Part shown: positions 34,946 to 42,850 of the stretch, piece by piece
Layout: the number at the start of each line of letters is the position of its first letter
How positions within the stretch are numbered: position 1 is the stretch's first letter
NCBI GenBank assembly: GCA_963678095.2
Contig: CAXXXP010000001.1
Location: 62,001-126,000, forward strand
Reading direction: 5' to 3'
DNA: 64,000 nucleotides
Source of the DNA: G963678095 sp963678095
GTDB taxonomy: Bacteria; Bacillota; Negativicutes; Selenomonadales; Selenomonadaceae
Notes under the pieces: generated by a model
What the model was told of the DNA's origin: nothing
Database searches by the model: none
What the model saw: only the letters and a program-made list of their open reading frames with translations
Translations under genes and position numbers: made by a program

Positions 34946-35859
34946 ATGAAAATCAAAAACACCTATTGGATGAAATAGCAGATATCTCGAAAACCTCGCT
35001 GCAGGCTTATAACATCAGGGCAAACGGCCAGAGTGTGGAGCGTGCCTCAACAGAACATATTGAGATCATCTCCAAGACAGATGTTTCCGGCATCGATATC
35101 GTGATTAAACCGGGAACAAAAAATGAAACGGTGCATATCCCGGTCGTCATCGATTCGTCGGGCTTGTCCGAACGTGTATATAACGATTTTTACGTGGGTG
35201 ATGATTGTGATGTTTTGATTGTTGCCGGTTGCGGCATTCATAATGATGGCGAAGAAGCTTCGACACATGACGGCGTACACGCGTTTCATGTGGGGAAAAA
35301 TTCTAAGGTTCGTTATGTGGAACGTCATTACGGTTGTGGAACCGGCAGTGGCAAGCGCAATATGAATCCGGAAACGATCGTGGAACTTGCCGATGACAGC
35401 TATATGGAAATGGAGACGACGCAGATCAAGGGTGTGGATTCTACCTGGCGCCTGACGAAAGCTAAATTGGCCGATCGTGCGGCGTTGATCATCAAGGAAA
35501 AACTCTTTACCCATGGGGATCAGGTAGCAGAAACCAGCTTTGAAGTCGATCTTGCCGGCAAAGACTGCCGGACGAATGTCGTTTCACGATCCGTTGCCAA
35601 GGATACTTCTAAACAGAGATTTTTAGCGAAAATGTATGGCAATAATAAATGCTACGGTCACTCGGAATGTGATGCGATCCTGATGGATCGGGCTGATATA
35701 TCGGCTATTCCGGAAATTTCAGCGCATCATCTCGATGCCCAGCTTGTCCATGAGGCTGCCATTGGCAAGATTGCCGGGGAGCAGCTGATGAAGCTGATGA
35801 CTTTGGGCTTGACGGAAGCTGAAGCGGAAAAGCAGATCATCAACGGCTTTTTAAAATAG
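34942..35859 (+). CDS. sufB: SufB/SmsB-like Fe-S assembly scaffold
   Basis: 305 aa, shorter than classical SufB (about 470 aa). It has the beta-helix core of the SufB/SufD family: AGCGIHNDGEEASTHDGVHAF, VERHYGCGTGSGKRNMNPET, and the C-terminal SAHHLDAQLVHEAAIGKIAGEQL. Conserved Cys, His and Glu residues could hold the nascent cluster. No sufD, sufS, sufU or sufE is present nearby, so it is the only scaffold of this operon. Its ATG overlaps the stop of the ATPase gene, giving tight coupling. Confidence 0.87.
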   Translation: MNENQKHLLDEIADISKTSLQAYNIRANGQSVERASTEHIEIISKTDVSGIDIVIKPGTKNETVHIPVVIDSSGLSERVYNDFYVGDDCDVLIVAGCGIHNDGEEASTHDGVHAFHVGKNSKVRYVERHYGCGTGSGKRNMNPETIVELADDSYMEMETTQIKGVDSTWRLTKAKLADRAALIIKEKLFTHGDQVAETSFEVDLAGKDCRTNVVSRSVAKDTSKQRFLAKMYGNNKCYGHSECDAILMDRADISAIPEISAHHLDAQLVHEAAIGKIAGEQLMKLMTLGLTEAEAEKQIINGFLK

Positions 35860-35883
35860 TTTATGAGGTAAGGGGTGGAAACT

Positions 35884-36690
35884 TTGACACAAATCCATAA
35901 AGCGATGACGATTGCCGGTTCTGATGTCAGTGGCGGAGCCGGCATGGAAGCCGATTTAAAGACTTTTGAAGAAATGGGTGTCTACGGAATGACAGCGCTC
36001 ACTGTTATTGTGGCACAAAATCCGGAAAATTCCTGGGCCCATGACATATACCCGATAGAATTGGCCGTCATCGACAAGCAGATTGATACCATCTGTCAGG
36101 GCATTGGGGTCGATGCAATGAAGACGGGCATGCTCGGTTCGGCGGCACTGGTAGAAATGATTGCAGCAAAGATCAAGAAATACCAGCTGAAAAATGTTGT
36201 AATTGATCCGGTCATGGTTTGTAAAGGGATTGATGCAATTATGGTGCCTGAGGCCGCAGCGGCAACGAAAGAACTGCTGGTGCCGCTGGCGGATGTGATG
36301 ACGCCAAATACGTTGGAAGCGGCATACCTTGCCGGCATGAAATGCGTCGAGACGCTTGATGAGATTAAAGAAGCCGCCGCCCGCATTGGGCAAATGGGGG
36401 CAAAATGCGTAATCATTAAGAGCGGTAGCCGCAATGAAGCCGCAGAGACGCTTGATGTCCTGTTTGACGGGCATGAGTATGTCGTCAATAAGAGCAAAAA
36501 AATTGTGGGGGCCTTCAATAATGGTGCCGGCTGTACTTTTTCAGCAGCGATAACTGCCGGGCTGGCAAAGGGCTTGCCGATTGCAACTGCAGCTGCACAG
36601 GCCAAAGCGTTTATCACGCAGGCACTGCAGCAGTCCTTCAGGCTCAATGAATATGCCGGCGCACTCCGCCACTGGTCGCACCGTGCCTGA
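35884..36690 (+). CDS. Pyridoxal / hydroxymethylpyrimidine kinase (PdxK/ThiD family)
   Basis: 268 aa ribokinase-fold kinase. Blocks seen: TIAGSDVSGGAGMEADLKTF, VIDPVMVCKGIDAI, VMTPNTLEAAYLAGM, VIIKSGSR and NNGAGCTFSAAI. The last has a Cys at the catalytic position, as in the Firmicute PdxK/ThiD type that phosphorylates pyridoxal and pyridoxine as well as HMP. The start is likely TTG 35884, 5 bases after AAGGGGTGG. It follows the SufB-like gene by 24 bases, which would suit PLP supply for a cysteine desulfurase; this is inference. Whether it makes PLP or HMP-PP is open. Confidence 0.85.
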   Translation: MTQIHKAMTIAGSDVSGGAGMEADLKTFEEMGVYGMTALTVIVAQNPENSWAHDIYPIELAVIDKQIDTICQGIGVDAMKTGMLGSAALVEMIAAKIKKYQLKNVVIDPVMVCKGIDAIMVPEAAAATKELLVPLADVMTPNTLEAAYLAGMKCVETLDEIKEAAARIGQMGAKCVIIKSGSRNEAAETLDVLFDGHEYVVNKSKKIVGAFNNGAGCTFSAAITAGLAKGLPIATAAAQAKAFITQALQQSFRLNEYAGALRHWSHRA

Positions 36691-36740
36691 TAGCAGAAAA
36701 TGAAAATTGGCCAGCCGGGGGAAGTCCCCTGGCAGCATAG

Positions 36741-36771
36741 GAGCAGGTTCGGAGGAATCTGCTCTTTTTAT
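36741..36771 (+). terminator. Terminator of the suf-like operon
   Basis: A 10-bp stem with one mismatch (36741-36750 with 36755-36764) followed by T-rich sequence. Confidence 0.75.
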
Positions 36772-36928
36772 TGCATGTAATCACCTCAAATTCTAGGACG
36801 GATTTCAGCGGTACGCGTTTTTACGTATCGCTGTATTATTGTAATGCAATTTTCGTGCCATAGTTTTTATGGCGGGAGTATGCTTTAGTATGGTCATATT
36901 CACGGTGGAAAATACGCTGCAACACAAA

Positions 36929-36974
36929 AATCCCGGTAATAATTCCCCGCTGACGGGGAATTATTACCGGGATT
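36929..36974 (-). terminator. Terminator of the polysaccharide deacetylase gene
   Basis: A perfect 21-bp stem (36929-36949 with 36954-36974), 4-base loop, T-run on the minus strand. Confidence 0.85.
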
Positions 36975-36988
36975 ACCGAAAAGTGATT

Positions 36989-37846
36989 TTATGGGCTGGG
37001 GATAATTCTGGCTAACGTTGTATTGCCGCGTTTTTGCAGGTCAGTTTTCAACTGGTCAAGATAGCTGAAAACCGGTGTGAGTTTAAGTCGCAGACGAAAG
37101 CGCAGATAGGTGTGAGAATTTCCGCCAAAGACTGGAATGCGGTCGAGGGCATACTGTGCATCGTCGTGATCATCACGGCCAAAGTTTACGGTGAAGGCAC
37201 CGCGGTAACCGGCAGCTTTTGTCTGGGCCATAATTTTTGAATTGTATGTGCCGCACGGATAAGCAATATAATTGACTTGCTTGCCAAGATGCCATTCCAG
37301 AGCGGCTTTTGATCCCGCGAGCTGTTGCTGCAATTCTTCATCGGAAGCTGCTTCGATCAGGTTCATATGGCTGAGGGTATGACTTTCAAAGTCAATGCCG
37401 TCGCGTTGCATGAGGGCGATTTCATCCCAGGTCAGATATTTTTCATAGGTGCTGACATAATCTGAGATCAAAAAGATGGTAGCGGTCATTTGGTATTTTT
37501 TTAAGATGGGAAAAGCGTTAAGGTAGTTGTCCTTATATCCGTCATCAAAGGTGATTACCACAGGGTGTGGTGGCAGTGGTGCGTCGTTTTCCAAATGGTC
37601 AATCAGCTGATCCGGGGAGATGGCCGTGTAATTATTGTCAGACAAATATTTTATCTGAGCTTCAAATTGCTTGGTGGTGATCGTCATGGCATTATGATCA
37701 ATATCGTTGATCTGATGATAATTTAATACCGGTACCCCTGAAACCGGGGTAAAAGAGATAATTATAACAGCTAACAAAGATAATGCTGCAAACATAGCAG
37801 CTATAAGTATCCCTTTTACAAAAAAATTCTTGTGAAAATAAGGCAA
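36989..37846 (-). CDS. Membrane-anchored polysaccharide deacetylase (NodB-type)
   Basis: About 285 aa. An N-terminal hydrophobic anchor (residues about 9-33) is followed by a NodB domain: VLNYHQI, TFDDGYKDN with the catalytic Asp pair, SHTLSHMNL with the metal histidines, and YIAYPCGTYN. It removes acetyl groups from cell-wall or extracellular GlcNAc polymers (peptidoglycan or PNAG deacetylase type). I choose TTG 37846, which lies 9 bases after AAGGAGT; an ATG at 37888 would place the binding site inside the gene. Single gene. Confidence 0.84.
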   Translation of the reverse strand: MPYFHKNFFVKGILIAAMFAALSLLAVIIISFTPVSGVPVLNYHQINDIDHNAMTITTKQFEAQIKYLSDNNYTAISPDQLIDHLENDAPLPPHPVVITFDDGYKDNYLNAFPILKKYQMTATIFLISDYVSTYEKYLTWDEIALMQRDGIDFESHTLSHMNLIEAASDEELQQQLAGSKAALEWHLGKQVNYIAYPCGTYNSKIMAQTKAAGYRGAFTVNFGRDDHDDAQYALDRIPVFGGNSHTYLRFRLRLKLTPVFSYLDQLKTDLQKRGNTTLARIIPSP

Positions 37847-38012
37847 AATAATACAACTCCTTTGTTGTGAAAACCCATGGCAAAACATATGCCTAAGAAA
37901 AGAATATATAGCAAAGCATCATCCTTGTCAAGTGGCAGTGTAGGGGATCTTCCTTGTGTTTAGAAAGGGAACGCTTTATAATAGAAAGCAGAGACTGAAA
38001 GGGAGTAGTAAT

Positions 38013-38885
38013 ATGACGAGAAATGATGTATGCTGGTGCGGCAGTGGTCGCAAATATAAGAAATGCCATTTGGCTTTTGATGAAAGACTGGATGGAATGA
38101 AATTTGACATCTTCAAAAGCCAGAGCAGGCCGCCGAAGAATATTATAAAAAATGAGCAGGATATTGAAGGGATAAGGAAAAGTGGTCTGATCAATAATGC
38201 TGCCCTTGACCTGGTGGGGGCGCAGATGAAAGCCGGTGTAGATACGGCTTTGCTGGATGAGCTGGCACATGATTTTATTATAAAAAATGGTGGAATTCCG
38301 GCTTGTCTCAACTACGAGGGCTATCCTAAAAGTATCTGTGTATCGATTAATGATGTTGTCTGTCATGGCATTCCATCGAAAAAAATGATTCTAAAAGAAG
38401 GCGACATCGTCAATGTAGATATTACAACGATTCTTGACGGTTATTATGCAGATGCTTCCCGGATGTTCATGATTGGAGAAGTTGCCCCTGCGGCCCAGCA
38501 GCTTGTACGGGTGGCTAAAGAATGTATGGAACTTGGCATTGCTGCCATAAAACCATGGGGCTTTTTGGGGGATATTGGTGCTGCGGTGCAGGCCCATGCA
38601 GTTGCTCATGGCTATTCGGTGGTAACTGAATTGGGCGGCCATGGTGTCGGCAAGCATTTTCATGAGGAACCATTTGTGCCCCATGTCGGGGAGACCGGAA
38701 CGGGTATGTTGCTCGTTCCAGGGATGGTGCTTACGGTTGAGCCAATGATCAATGCCGGGAAGTACAAAGTTGTTGTGGATAAAAAAGATAACTGGACAGT
38801 AACGACAAAGGATCATTCGCTGTCGGCCCAGTGGGAAAAAACGTTGCTGGTGACCGAAACCGGAATTGAAGTTTTGGCAGATTAA
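38013..38885 (+). CDS. map: Type I methionine aminopeptidase with N-terminal SEC-C zinc motif
   Basis: 290 aa. The N-terminal CWCGSGRKYKKCH is a SEC-C zinc motif like that at the C-terminus of SecA. A complete MetAP domain follows: CVSINDVVCHGIP, VNVDITTILDGYYADASRMF with the two metal Asp residues, GGHGVGKHFHEEP with the metal His, and VLTVEPMI and the late Glu. It removes initiator Met from nascent proteins; the zinc motif probably targets it to the ribosome, as in other MetAP type Ic enzymes. ATG 38013 follows AAAGGGAG. Confidence 0.93.
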   Translation: MTRNDVCWCGSGRKYKKCHLAFDERLDGMKFDIFKSQSRPPKNIIKNEQDIEGIRKSGLINNAALDLVGAQMKAGVDTALLDELAHDFIIKNGGIPACLNYEGYPKSICVSINDVVCHGIPSKKMILKEGDIVNVDITTILDGYYADASRMFMIGEVAPAAQQLVRVAKECMELGIAAIKPWGFLGDIGAAVQAHAVAHGYSVVTELGGHGVGKHFHEEPFVPHVGETGTGMLLVPGMVLTVEPMINAGKYKVVVDKKDNWTVTTKDHSLSAQWEKTLLVTETGIEVLAD

Positions 38886-38911
38886 CAGCCGTGTAGGCCT
38901 AAATTTTACCA

Positions 38912-38940
38912 TTGACAGGATAAAGTAAAATGGCTATACT
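38912..38940 (+). promoter_or_regulatory. Promoter of the tRNA-Arg/tRNA-His pair
   Basis: TTGACA (38912-38917), a 17-bp spacer and TATACT (38935-38940). Confidence 0.85.
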
Positions 38941-38962
38941 ATTAAAAGTAACGTGAGGAAAT

Positions 38963-39040
38963 GACTCTGTAGCTCAGCTGGATTAGAGTATTTGACTACG
39001 AATCAAAGGGTCGCAGGTTCGAGTCCTGCCAGGGTCACCA
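38963..39040 (+). tRNA. tRNA-Arg (anticodon ACG)
   Basis: 78 bases with encoded CCA. Acceptor GACTCTG pairs with CAGGGTC. The anticodon stem TTTGA/TCAAA closes CTACGAA, anticodon ACG (read as ICG after deamination). The T-arm has GGTTCGAGTCC. Confidence 0.93.
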
Positions 39041-39063
39041 TTTCTTTTTTGTTGTTTATTTAC

Positions 39064-39140
39064 GGTGGCTGTGGTGAAGCGGTTAACACACTGGATTGTG
39101 GCTCCAGCATTCGTGGGTTCAATCCCCACCAGTCACCCCA
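39064..39140 (+). tRNA. tRNA-His (anticodon GTG)
   Basis: 77 bases including the extra 5' G(-1) opposite C73, diagnostic of tRNA-His. Acceptor GTGGCTG pairs with CAGTCAC; the anticodon stem CTGGA/TCCAG closes TTGTGGC; CCA is encoded. Confidence 0.93.
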
Positions 39141-39157
39141 TAATTTAATGCCTATAT

Positions 39158-39186
39158 ACGACCGGTATGAATGCCGGTCGTTTTTT
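39158..39186 (+). terminator. Terminator of the tRNA pair
   Basis: An 8-bp stem ACGACCGG/CCGGTCGT followed by T-run. Confidence 0.8.
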
Positions 39187-39339
39187 ATTGCTTCTTTTAT
39201 AACCGGAAGGTATCTTATATATGCGAAGAAAGAATTTTAATATTTTCGAAAATTCTGCTATTATATAAGAAAGCAAGTAATTTGCAAAAACAGCCAGATA
39301 ATAAAACGACATGTTTATCTGGTATGGGGAGTGGAAGAA

Positions 39340-39615
39340 ATGGAAATGATAAATCCGGTCGCAGCGTTGTTTTTAAAGATGGGATTGTTTCTTTTGGTCG
39401 TAATAGTTTTGGGATATCTGCGGATCAGACAGGTTGACGCACGGCGTGAAGTAAAAGCAGAGCCAGGGGCGATAGTTTTGCCGCGGGCCGCCAAAGCGAA
39501 ACATGTGGAGGAAATTGATGGTAAGACGCTGACAGCGCTATTGACGACAGCGATTATGGCGTATGGTTATAAGGATGTAAAAATAAAGTCCGTACGAAAA
39601 ATTGGCGAAGCCTGA
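39340..39615 (+). CDS. OadG-like small subunit of a Na+-pumping decarboxylase
   Basis: 91 aa. One N-terminal membrane helix (about residues 8-27), a short Ala/Lys/Pro-containing linker and a C-terminal segment LTALLTTAIMAYGYKDVKIKSVRKIG typical of OadG/MmdD-like subunits. Such subunits assemble the carboxyltransferase, biotin carrier and beta pump of oxaloacetate or methylmalonyl-CoA decarboxylases. No alpha or beta subunit is next to it. A short ORF that looks like the start of a biotin carrier overlaps its end region. ATG 39340 follows GGGGAG. Confidence 0.62.
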   Translation: MEMINPVAALFLKMGLFLLVVIVLGYLRIRQVDARREVKAEPGAIVLPRAAKAKHVEEIDGKTLTALLTTAIMAYGYKDVKIKSVRKIGEA

Positions 39616-39646
39616 GTGGTTGGAGCCGAATGGAGGGGGAAGACCA

Positions 39647-39796
39647 ATGCGCAAGTTTAAGGTCAGAGTCGAAGAAACCGATTTTGAATTGTTTGTGGAA
39701 GAAGAAAGAAAAATACCATATATTGCAATACAATATCGACAAAAGGATTGGCGTGAAATTTCGTTGGATCGACAACGTCGTGCCTTGCGAAAATAG
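39647..39796 (+). pseudogene. Short ORF resembling the N-terminus of a biotin-carrier protein, probably a remnant
   Basis: 49 codons from ATG 39647 (an in-frame TTG at 39602 would give 64). The start MRKFKVRVEETDFELFVEE matches the first strands of biotin/lipoyl carrier proteins such as MmdC or GcdC, which begin with a similar KFKVTVNG...EVEVEE pattern. The rest (PYIAIQYRQKDWREI) does not continue into the Ala/Pro linker or the AMKM biotinylation motif; the ORF stops just before the riboswitch promoter. It follows the OadG-like gene, the normal gene order of these decarboxylases. It could instead be a real small protein of unknown role. Confidence 0.4.
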
Positions 39797-39811
39797 GGAG
39801 TTATATCTTGT

Positions 39812-39840
39812 TTGACAGGGGTAGTGAATTGTTGTAGTAT
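39812..39840 (+). promoter_or_regulatory. Promoter of the cobalamin riboswitch operon
   Basis: TTGACA (39812-39817), a 17-bp spacer and TAGTAT (39835-39840). Confidence 0.8.
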
Positions 39841-39871
39841 AAGCACGTAGGAATGTTTTTGTTAGATTCTA

Positions 39872-40032
39872 TATTTGGAACAGGTGTCCGCAAGGACTTA
39901 ATAGGGAAGCCGGTTAAAGACCGGCGCGGTCCCGCCACTGTAATGGGGAGCAGCCTCGAAACGATGTCACTGGATTTTTCCGGGAAGGCTCGAGATCTGT
40001 GAGGAACCAAAGCCAGGAGAACTGCCTGTTTA
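39872..40032 (+). promoter_or_regulatory. Cobalamin (AdoCbl-type) riboswitch
   Basis: All main landmarks of the cobalamin aptamer are present: ACAGGTGTCCGC at the 5' side, GGGAAGCCGGT...GCGGTCCCGCCACTGTAA in the core, and the B12 box AAGCCAGGAGAACTGCCTG at 40009-40028. It precedes cbiK, so adenosylcobalamin would switch off cobalamin synthesis and uptake genes. Confidence 0.95.
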
Positions 40033-40098
40033 ACGATCACCGTTGACCCGCGAGCGATGGGGAGGGGATTTGTTCATTTTGCCATGGATATGTCAGTA

Positions 40099-40135
40099 AT
40101 GGGCTTTTTCTTTTACGGGAAAAGCCCATTTTTAT
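40099..40135 (+). terminator. Riboswitch-controlled terminator
   Basis: Stem ATGGGCTTTT/AAAAGCCCAT followed by a T-run, located between the B12 box and cbiK. It is the expected off-state of the expression platform. Confidence 0.82.
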
Positions 40136-40158
40136 TTTGCAGAAAAGGAGGCGACAAA

Positions 40159-41010
40159 ATGTACGCTGCTTTTGGGGGAGCTTTTGCTGCAGACCGGAAA
40201 AAAGCGATTATCCTCACAAGTTTTGGTACGGCGTTTAAAGAATCACGAGAAAAAAACATTGACAGTTTTGAAGTCCTCGTTAGATTTGAGTTCCCGGAGT
40301 ACAGTGTACGCCGGGCATTTACATCAAAATTCATCATCCGCAAACTTGCCGGCCAGGGGATTCCTGTTGACAGCTTAGAACTGGTGCTGGAAGATTTAAA
40401 ATCCGGCGGGTATCAGGATGTTGTGATTCAGTCGCTTCACCTGACCGCCGGGGAGGAATATGAAAACAAGATTTTAAGGGTTGCCGAGCAGTACCGGGAC
40501 GTTTTTTGCACTTTACGGGTTGGCCGGCCGGCGATGATGAAAAGAGCAAATGCGAGTTTCGAACAGGAAACAGCTGATTTTATGAAAATAAAAGAGGCGC
40601 TGCAGCAGCAAATGCCGGCTCTTGCATCCGGGCAGCACATTGTCCTTATGGGACACGGCTCGCCGCATCGCCATAATCCGGCGTACGAAAAGTTGCAGGC
40701 AGTATTTGATGCGGCCGGATTGCCCGTGACAATCGGGGTCCTGGAGGAAAGTGATTCCCCTAATATCGAGGCAGTTTTAAGGCGGTTGCGGGAAAATAAA
40801 AATGTGTCGACGGTTATTTTGATGCCGCTGCTATTAACAGCCGGAGATCATGTTTTAAATGATATGGCAGGTCCTGAGCCAGGATCATGGCAGTCACGGC
40901 TCTTGCGGGCGGGATACCAGGTGCAGCCTTATATGCATGGGCTGGGAGAAAATCCGGCTATTCAGAGAATTTATCTGCAGCATATAAAAGATGCTATTGA
41001 AAGGGAATAA
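40159..41010 (+). CDS. cbiK: Sirohydrochlorin cobaltochelatase
   Basis: 283 aa class II chelatase with a duplicated fold. It inserts Co2+ into sirohydrochlorin (precorrin-2 route) at the start of the anaerobic cobalamin pathway. Signature parts: ILTSFGTAFKESREKNI, QSLHLTAGEEYE with the metal Glu and His, LMGHGSPHRHNPAYEKL and LLTAGDHVLNDMAG with the second metal His. The length matches CbiK of Salmonella and Desulfovibrio. No signal peptide is seen, so it is the cytoplasmic type. ATG 40159 follows AAAGGAGG. It is the first gene after the cobalamin riboswitch. Confidence 0.93.
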   Translation: MYAAFGGAFAADRKKAIILTSFGTAFKESREKNIDSFEVLVRFEFPEYSVRRAFTSKFIIRKLAGQGIPVDSLELVLEDLKSGGYQDVVIQSLHLTAGEEYENKILRVAEQYRDVFCTLRVGRPAMMKRANASFEQETADFMKIKEALQQQMPALASGQHIVLMGHGSPHRHNPAYEKLQAVFDAAGLPVTIGVLEESDSPNIEAVLRRLRENKNVSTVILMPLLLTAGDHVLNDMAGPEPGSWQSRLLRAGYQVQPYMHGLGENPAIQRIYLQHIKDAIERE

Positions 41011-41153
41011 GCCTGATTAAAAAATAAAATTCCCGATCTGCCGTCAGTCGGCTGTTTTATCGGCTTGATCGATGATGGAACATTGGCGGGAAATATAGTA
41101 TGATAAAAAAGATTGTTTGTAAAAATTTATGGAGATTTGTTTAGGAGGATTTT

Positions 41154-41852
41154 ATGGCAGGAGTATTTTATGGTATTGGTGTGGGCCCGGGAGATCCGGA
41201 ACTATTAACGGTTAAGGCTATTAATGCAATTCGTGAAGTCGATGTTATTATCGCCCCCAAAACTGAAAAAAAAGATGGCAGTGTGGCCCTTTCGATTGCC
41301 AGACCGTATTTAAAAGAAGATGTTAAGATTGTTTATCAGGTATTTCCGATGGTTGTTCGCTTTGAAGAATCAACAGAGGCCTGGGAAGCAAATAAAAATG
41401 AAATTCTGGCATTGCTGCAGGCCGGCAAAAAGGTTGCTTTTTTGACGCTGGGCGACCCTATGTTTTATAGTACCTATATTTATGTATATCGCCTGCTCGA
41501 ACAAGAAGAAGTGGACATTCGAACCATTCCGGGAATTCCGGCATTTTGTGCTGTTGGCAGTAAGCTCGGTTATCCGATCGTTGAGGGAAATGATGTATTG
41601 AGCATTATCCCCGCTACAGCGGATGCCAAAAAAATAAAAGATGTGATTGCCGTGTCAGATAATGTTGTGCTGATGAAGGTTTATAAGAATTTTTCCAGCA
41701 TTGTGGATGTCCTTGAAGAAAATAATATGACCGATAAAGCGGTTATGGTCAGCCGTTGCGGACTGCCTGACGAAGAAAAAATTGAGGATATTGTCGCCGA
41801 GAAAGACAAGAAAGTAAATTATCTGTCGACAATTTTGGCCAGAAGAAACTAA
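41154..41852 (+). CDS. cbiL: Cobalt-factor II / precorrin-2 C20-methyltransferase
   Basis: 232 aa tetrapyrrole methylase: YGIGVGPGDPELLTVKA at the N-terminus, FLTLGDPMFYSTYIYVYRLL in the middle and the SAM site IPGIPAFCAVGSKLG. These are the CobI/CbiL features. It adds a methyl group at C20 of the ring, the step after cobalt insertion when CbiK acts first. An AGGAGG site precedes ATG 41154. It lies 143 bases after cbiK without a clear terminator between, so probably in the same operon. Other cbi genes are not in this window. Confidence 0.9.
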   Translation: MAGVFYGIGVGPGDPELLTVKAINAIREVDVIIAPKTEKKDGSVALSIARPYLKEDVKIVYQVFPMVVRFEESTEAWEANKNEILALLQAGKKVAFLTLGDPMFYSTYIYVYRLLEQEEVDIRTIPGIPAFCAVGSKLGYPIVEGNDVLSIIPATADAKKIKDVIAVSDNVVLMKVYKNFSSIVDVLEENNMTDKAVMVSRCGLPDEEKIEDIVAEKDKKVNYLSTILARRN

Positions 41853-41890
41853 AGAATGATTTTTTATGGGCAGAAACGTGAGGTGAAAGT

Positions 41891-42850
41891 ATGGACAGGC
41901 CTAAGTTTTTATATCTGTTGTATGCGGCTTTATTTATGCTGGGCATCTTGTTTGCCGGTTGCGGGAAGTCACCAGCAGCCGGAGTTGATGGTACATATCT
42001 GACGTTGACGGATGACAATGGACGGCAGGTTTCCCTTCCTAAAAAGCCGGAGCGCATTGTTGCCTTGTCAGCTTCTTTTCTAGAACCGCTGCAGGCTGTC
42101 GGGGCAAATGTTGTCGGCCGTCCGAGCTCACAGGCAGGAGTCCCGGAAGGGGCTCAGGCGATGGAAGAAGTCGGGGCAGTTTATCAGATCAATATTGAAA
42201 AAGTTGTGGCACTACAGCCGGATCTCGTCATCGCCTATAAGGGAATGAATGATAAATTTGTGCCGATCCTGGAGAGCAATCATATTCCGGTCATTGTTGT
42301 TGATATGAAGACGTATGAGGGCGTCAAGGAAAAGATTCGCTTATTTGCTGCGCTTACCGGTGAAAAGGAAAAAGGGGAAGCTTTGGTAACGTCCATGGAT
42401 GATAAAATTGCCGCTATTCAAGGCAAACTCCCGGCAGGTGTAAAACGGATAGCAATTTTACATAGCACGGCACAAAGCGTTACGGTCCAGCTCGACGGGA
42501 GCATTGCCGGCTCGGTAGCAAAAATGCTTGGTTTTGAAAATGTGGCTTCAGCCAGCGAGACCCTTGAAGGAAATCCTAATGCAGCACCGTACAGTTTGGA
42601 GACGTTGGTCAAACAGAATCCAGACATTATCTTTATAACCAGTATGGGCGATATGGAGGCGATTAAGCAGAGTATGCAGCAAAATATGGCAGCAAATCCG
42701 GCTTGGCAGACGCTCCCCGCAGCTGCCGGAGGGCGGTTGTACTTTCTTCCCCAGTCCCTGTTCTTGCTTAATCCGGGGATTCATTATCCCGAGGCTGTAG
42801 CAAGTATGGCAAAACTTGCTTATCCAGGAGTTTTTGACGATGCTGAATAA
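41891..42850 (+). CDS. Cobalamin/metallophore ABC transporter substrate-binding lipoprotein (BtuF-like)
   Basis: 319 aa. Signal peptide with lipobox LFAGC (Cys24), then a class III binding fold: TDDNGRQVSLPKKPERIVALS, KVVALQPDLVIAYKG and KQNPDIIFITSMGD. These are BtuF/FecB/FepB features. It binds a vitamin B12-like or iron chelate in the periplasm. Position inside a cobalamin riboswitch operon favours corrinoids. Its end overlaps the permease gene by 11 bases. Confidence 0.88.
   Translation: MDRPKFLYLLYAALFMLGILFAGCGKSPAAGVDGTYLTLTDDNGRQVSLPKKPERIVALSASFLEPLQAVGANVVGRPSSQAGVPEGAQAMEEVGAVYQINIEKVVALQPDLVIAYKGMNDKFVPILESNHIPVIVVDMKTYEGVKEKIRLFAALTGEKEKGEALVTSMDDKIAAIQGKLPAGVKRIAILHSTAQSVTVQLDGSIAGSVAKMLGFENVASASETLEGNPNAAPYSLETLVKQNPDIIFITSMGDMEAIKQSMQQNMAANPAWQTLPAAAGGRLYFLPQSLFLLNPGIHYPEAVASMAKLAYPGVFDDAE

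Noticed and set aside
38963..39140. tRNA genes as phage/ICE attachment site
   Set aside because: No integrase, no direct repeat of a tRNA 3' end and no cargo genes follow; the DNA continues with normal chromosomal operons.
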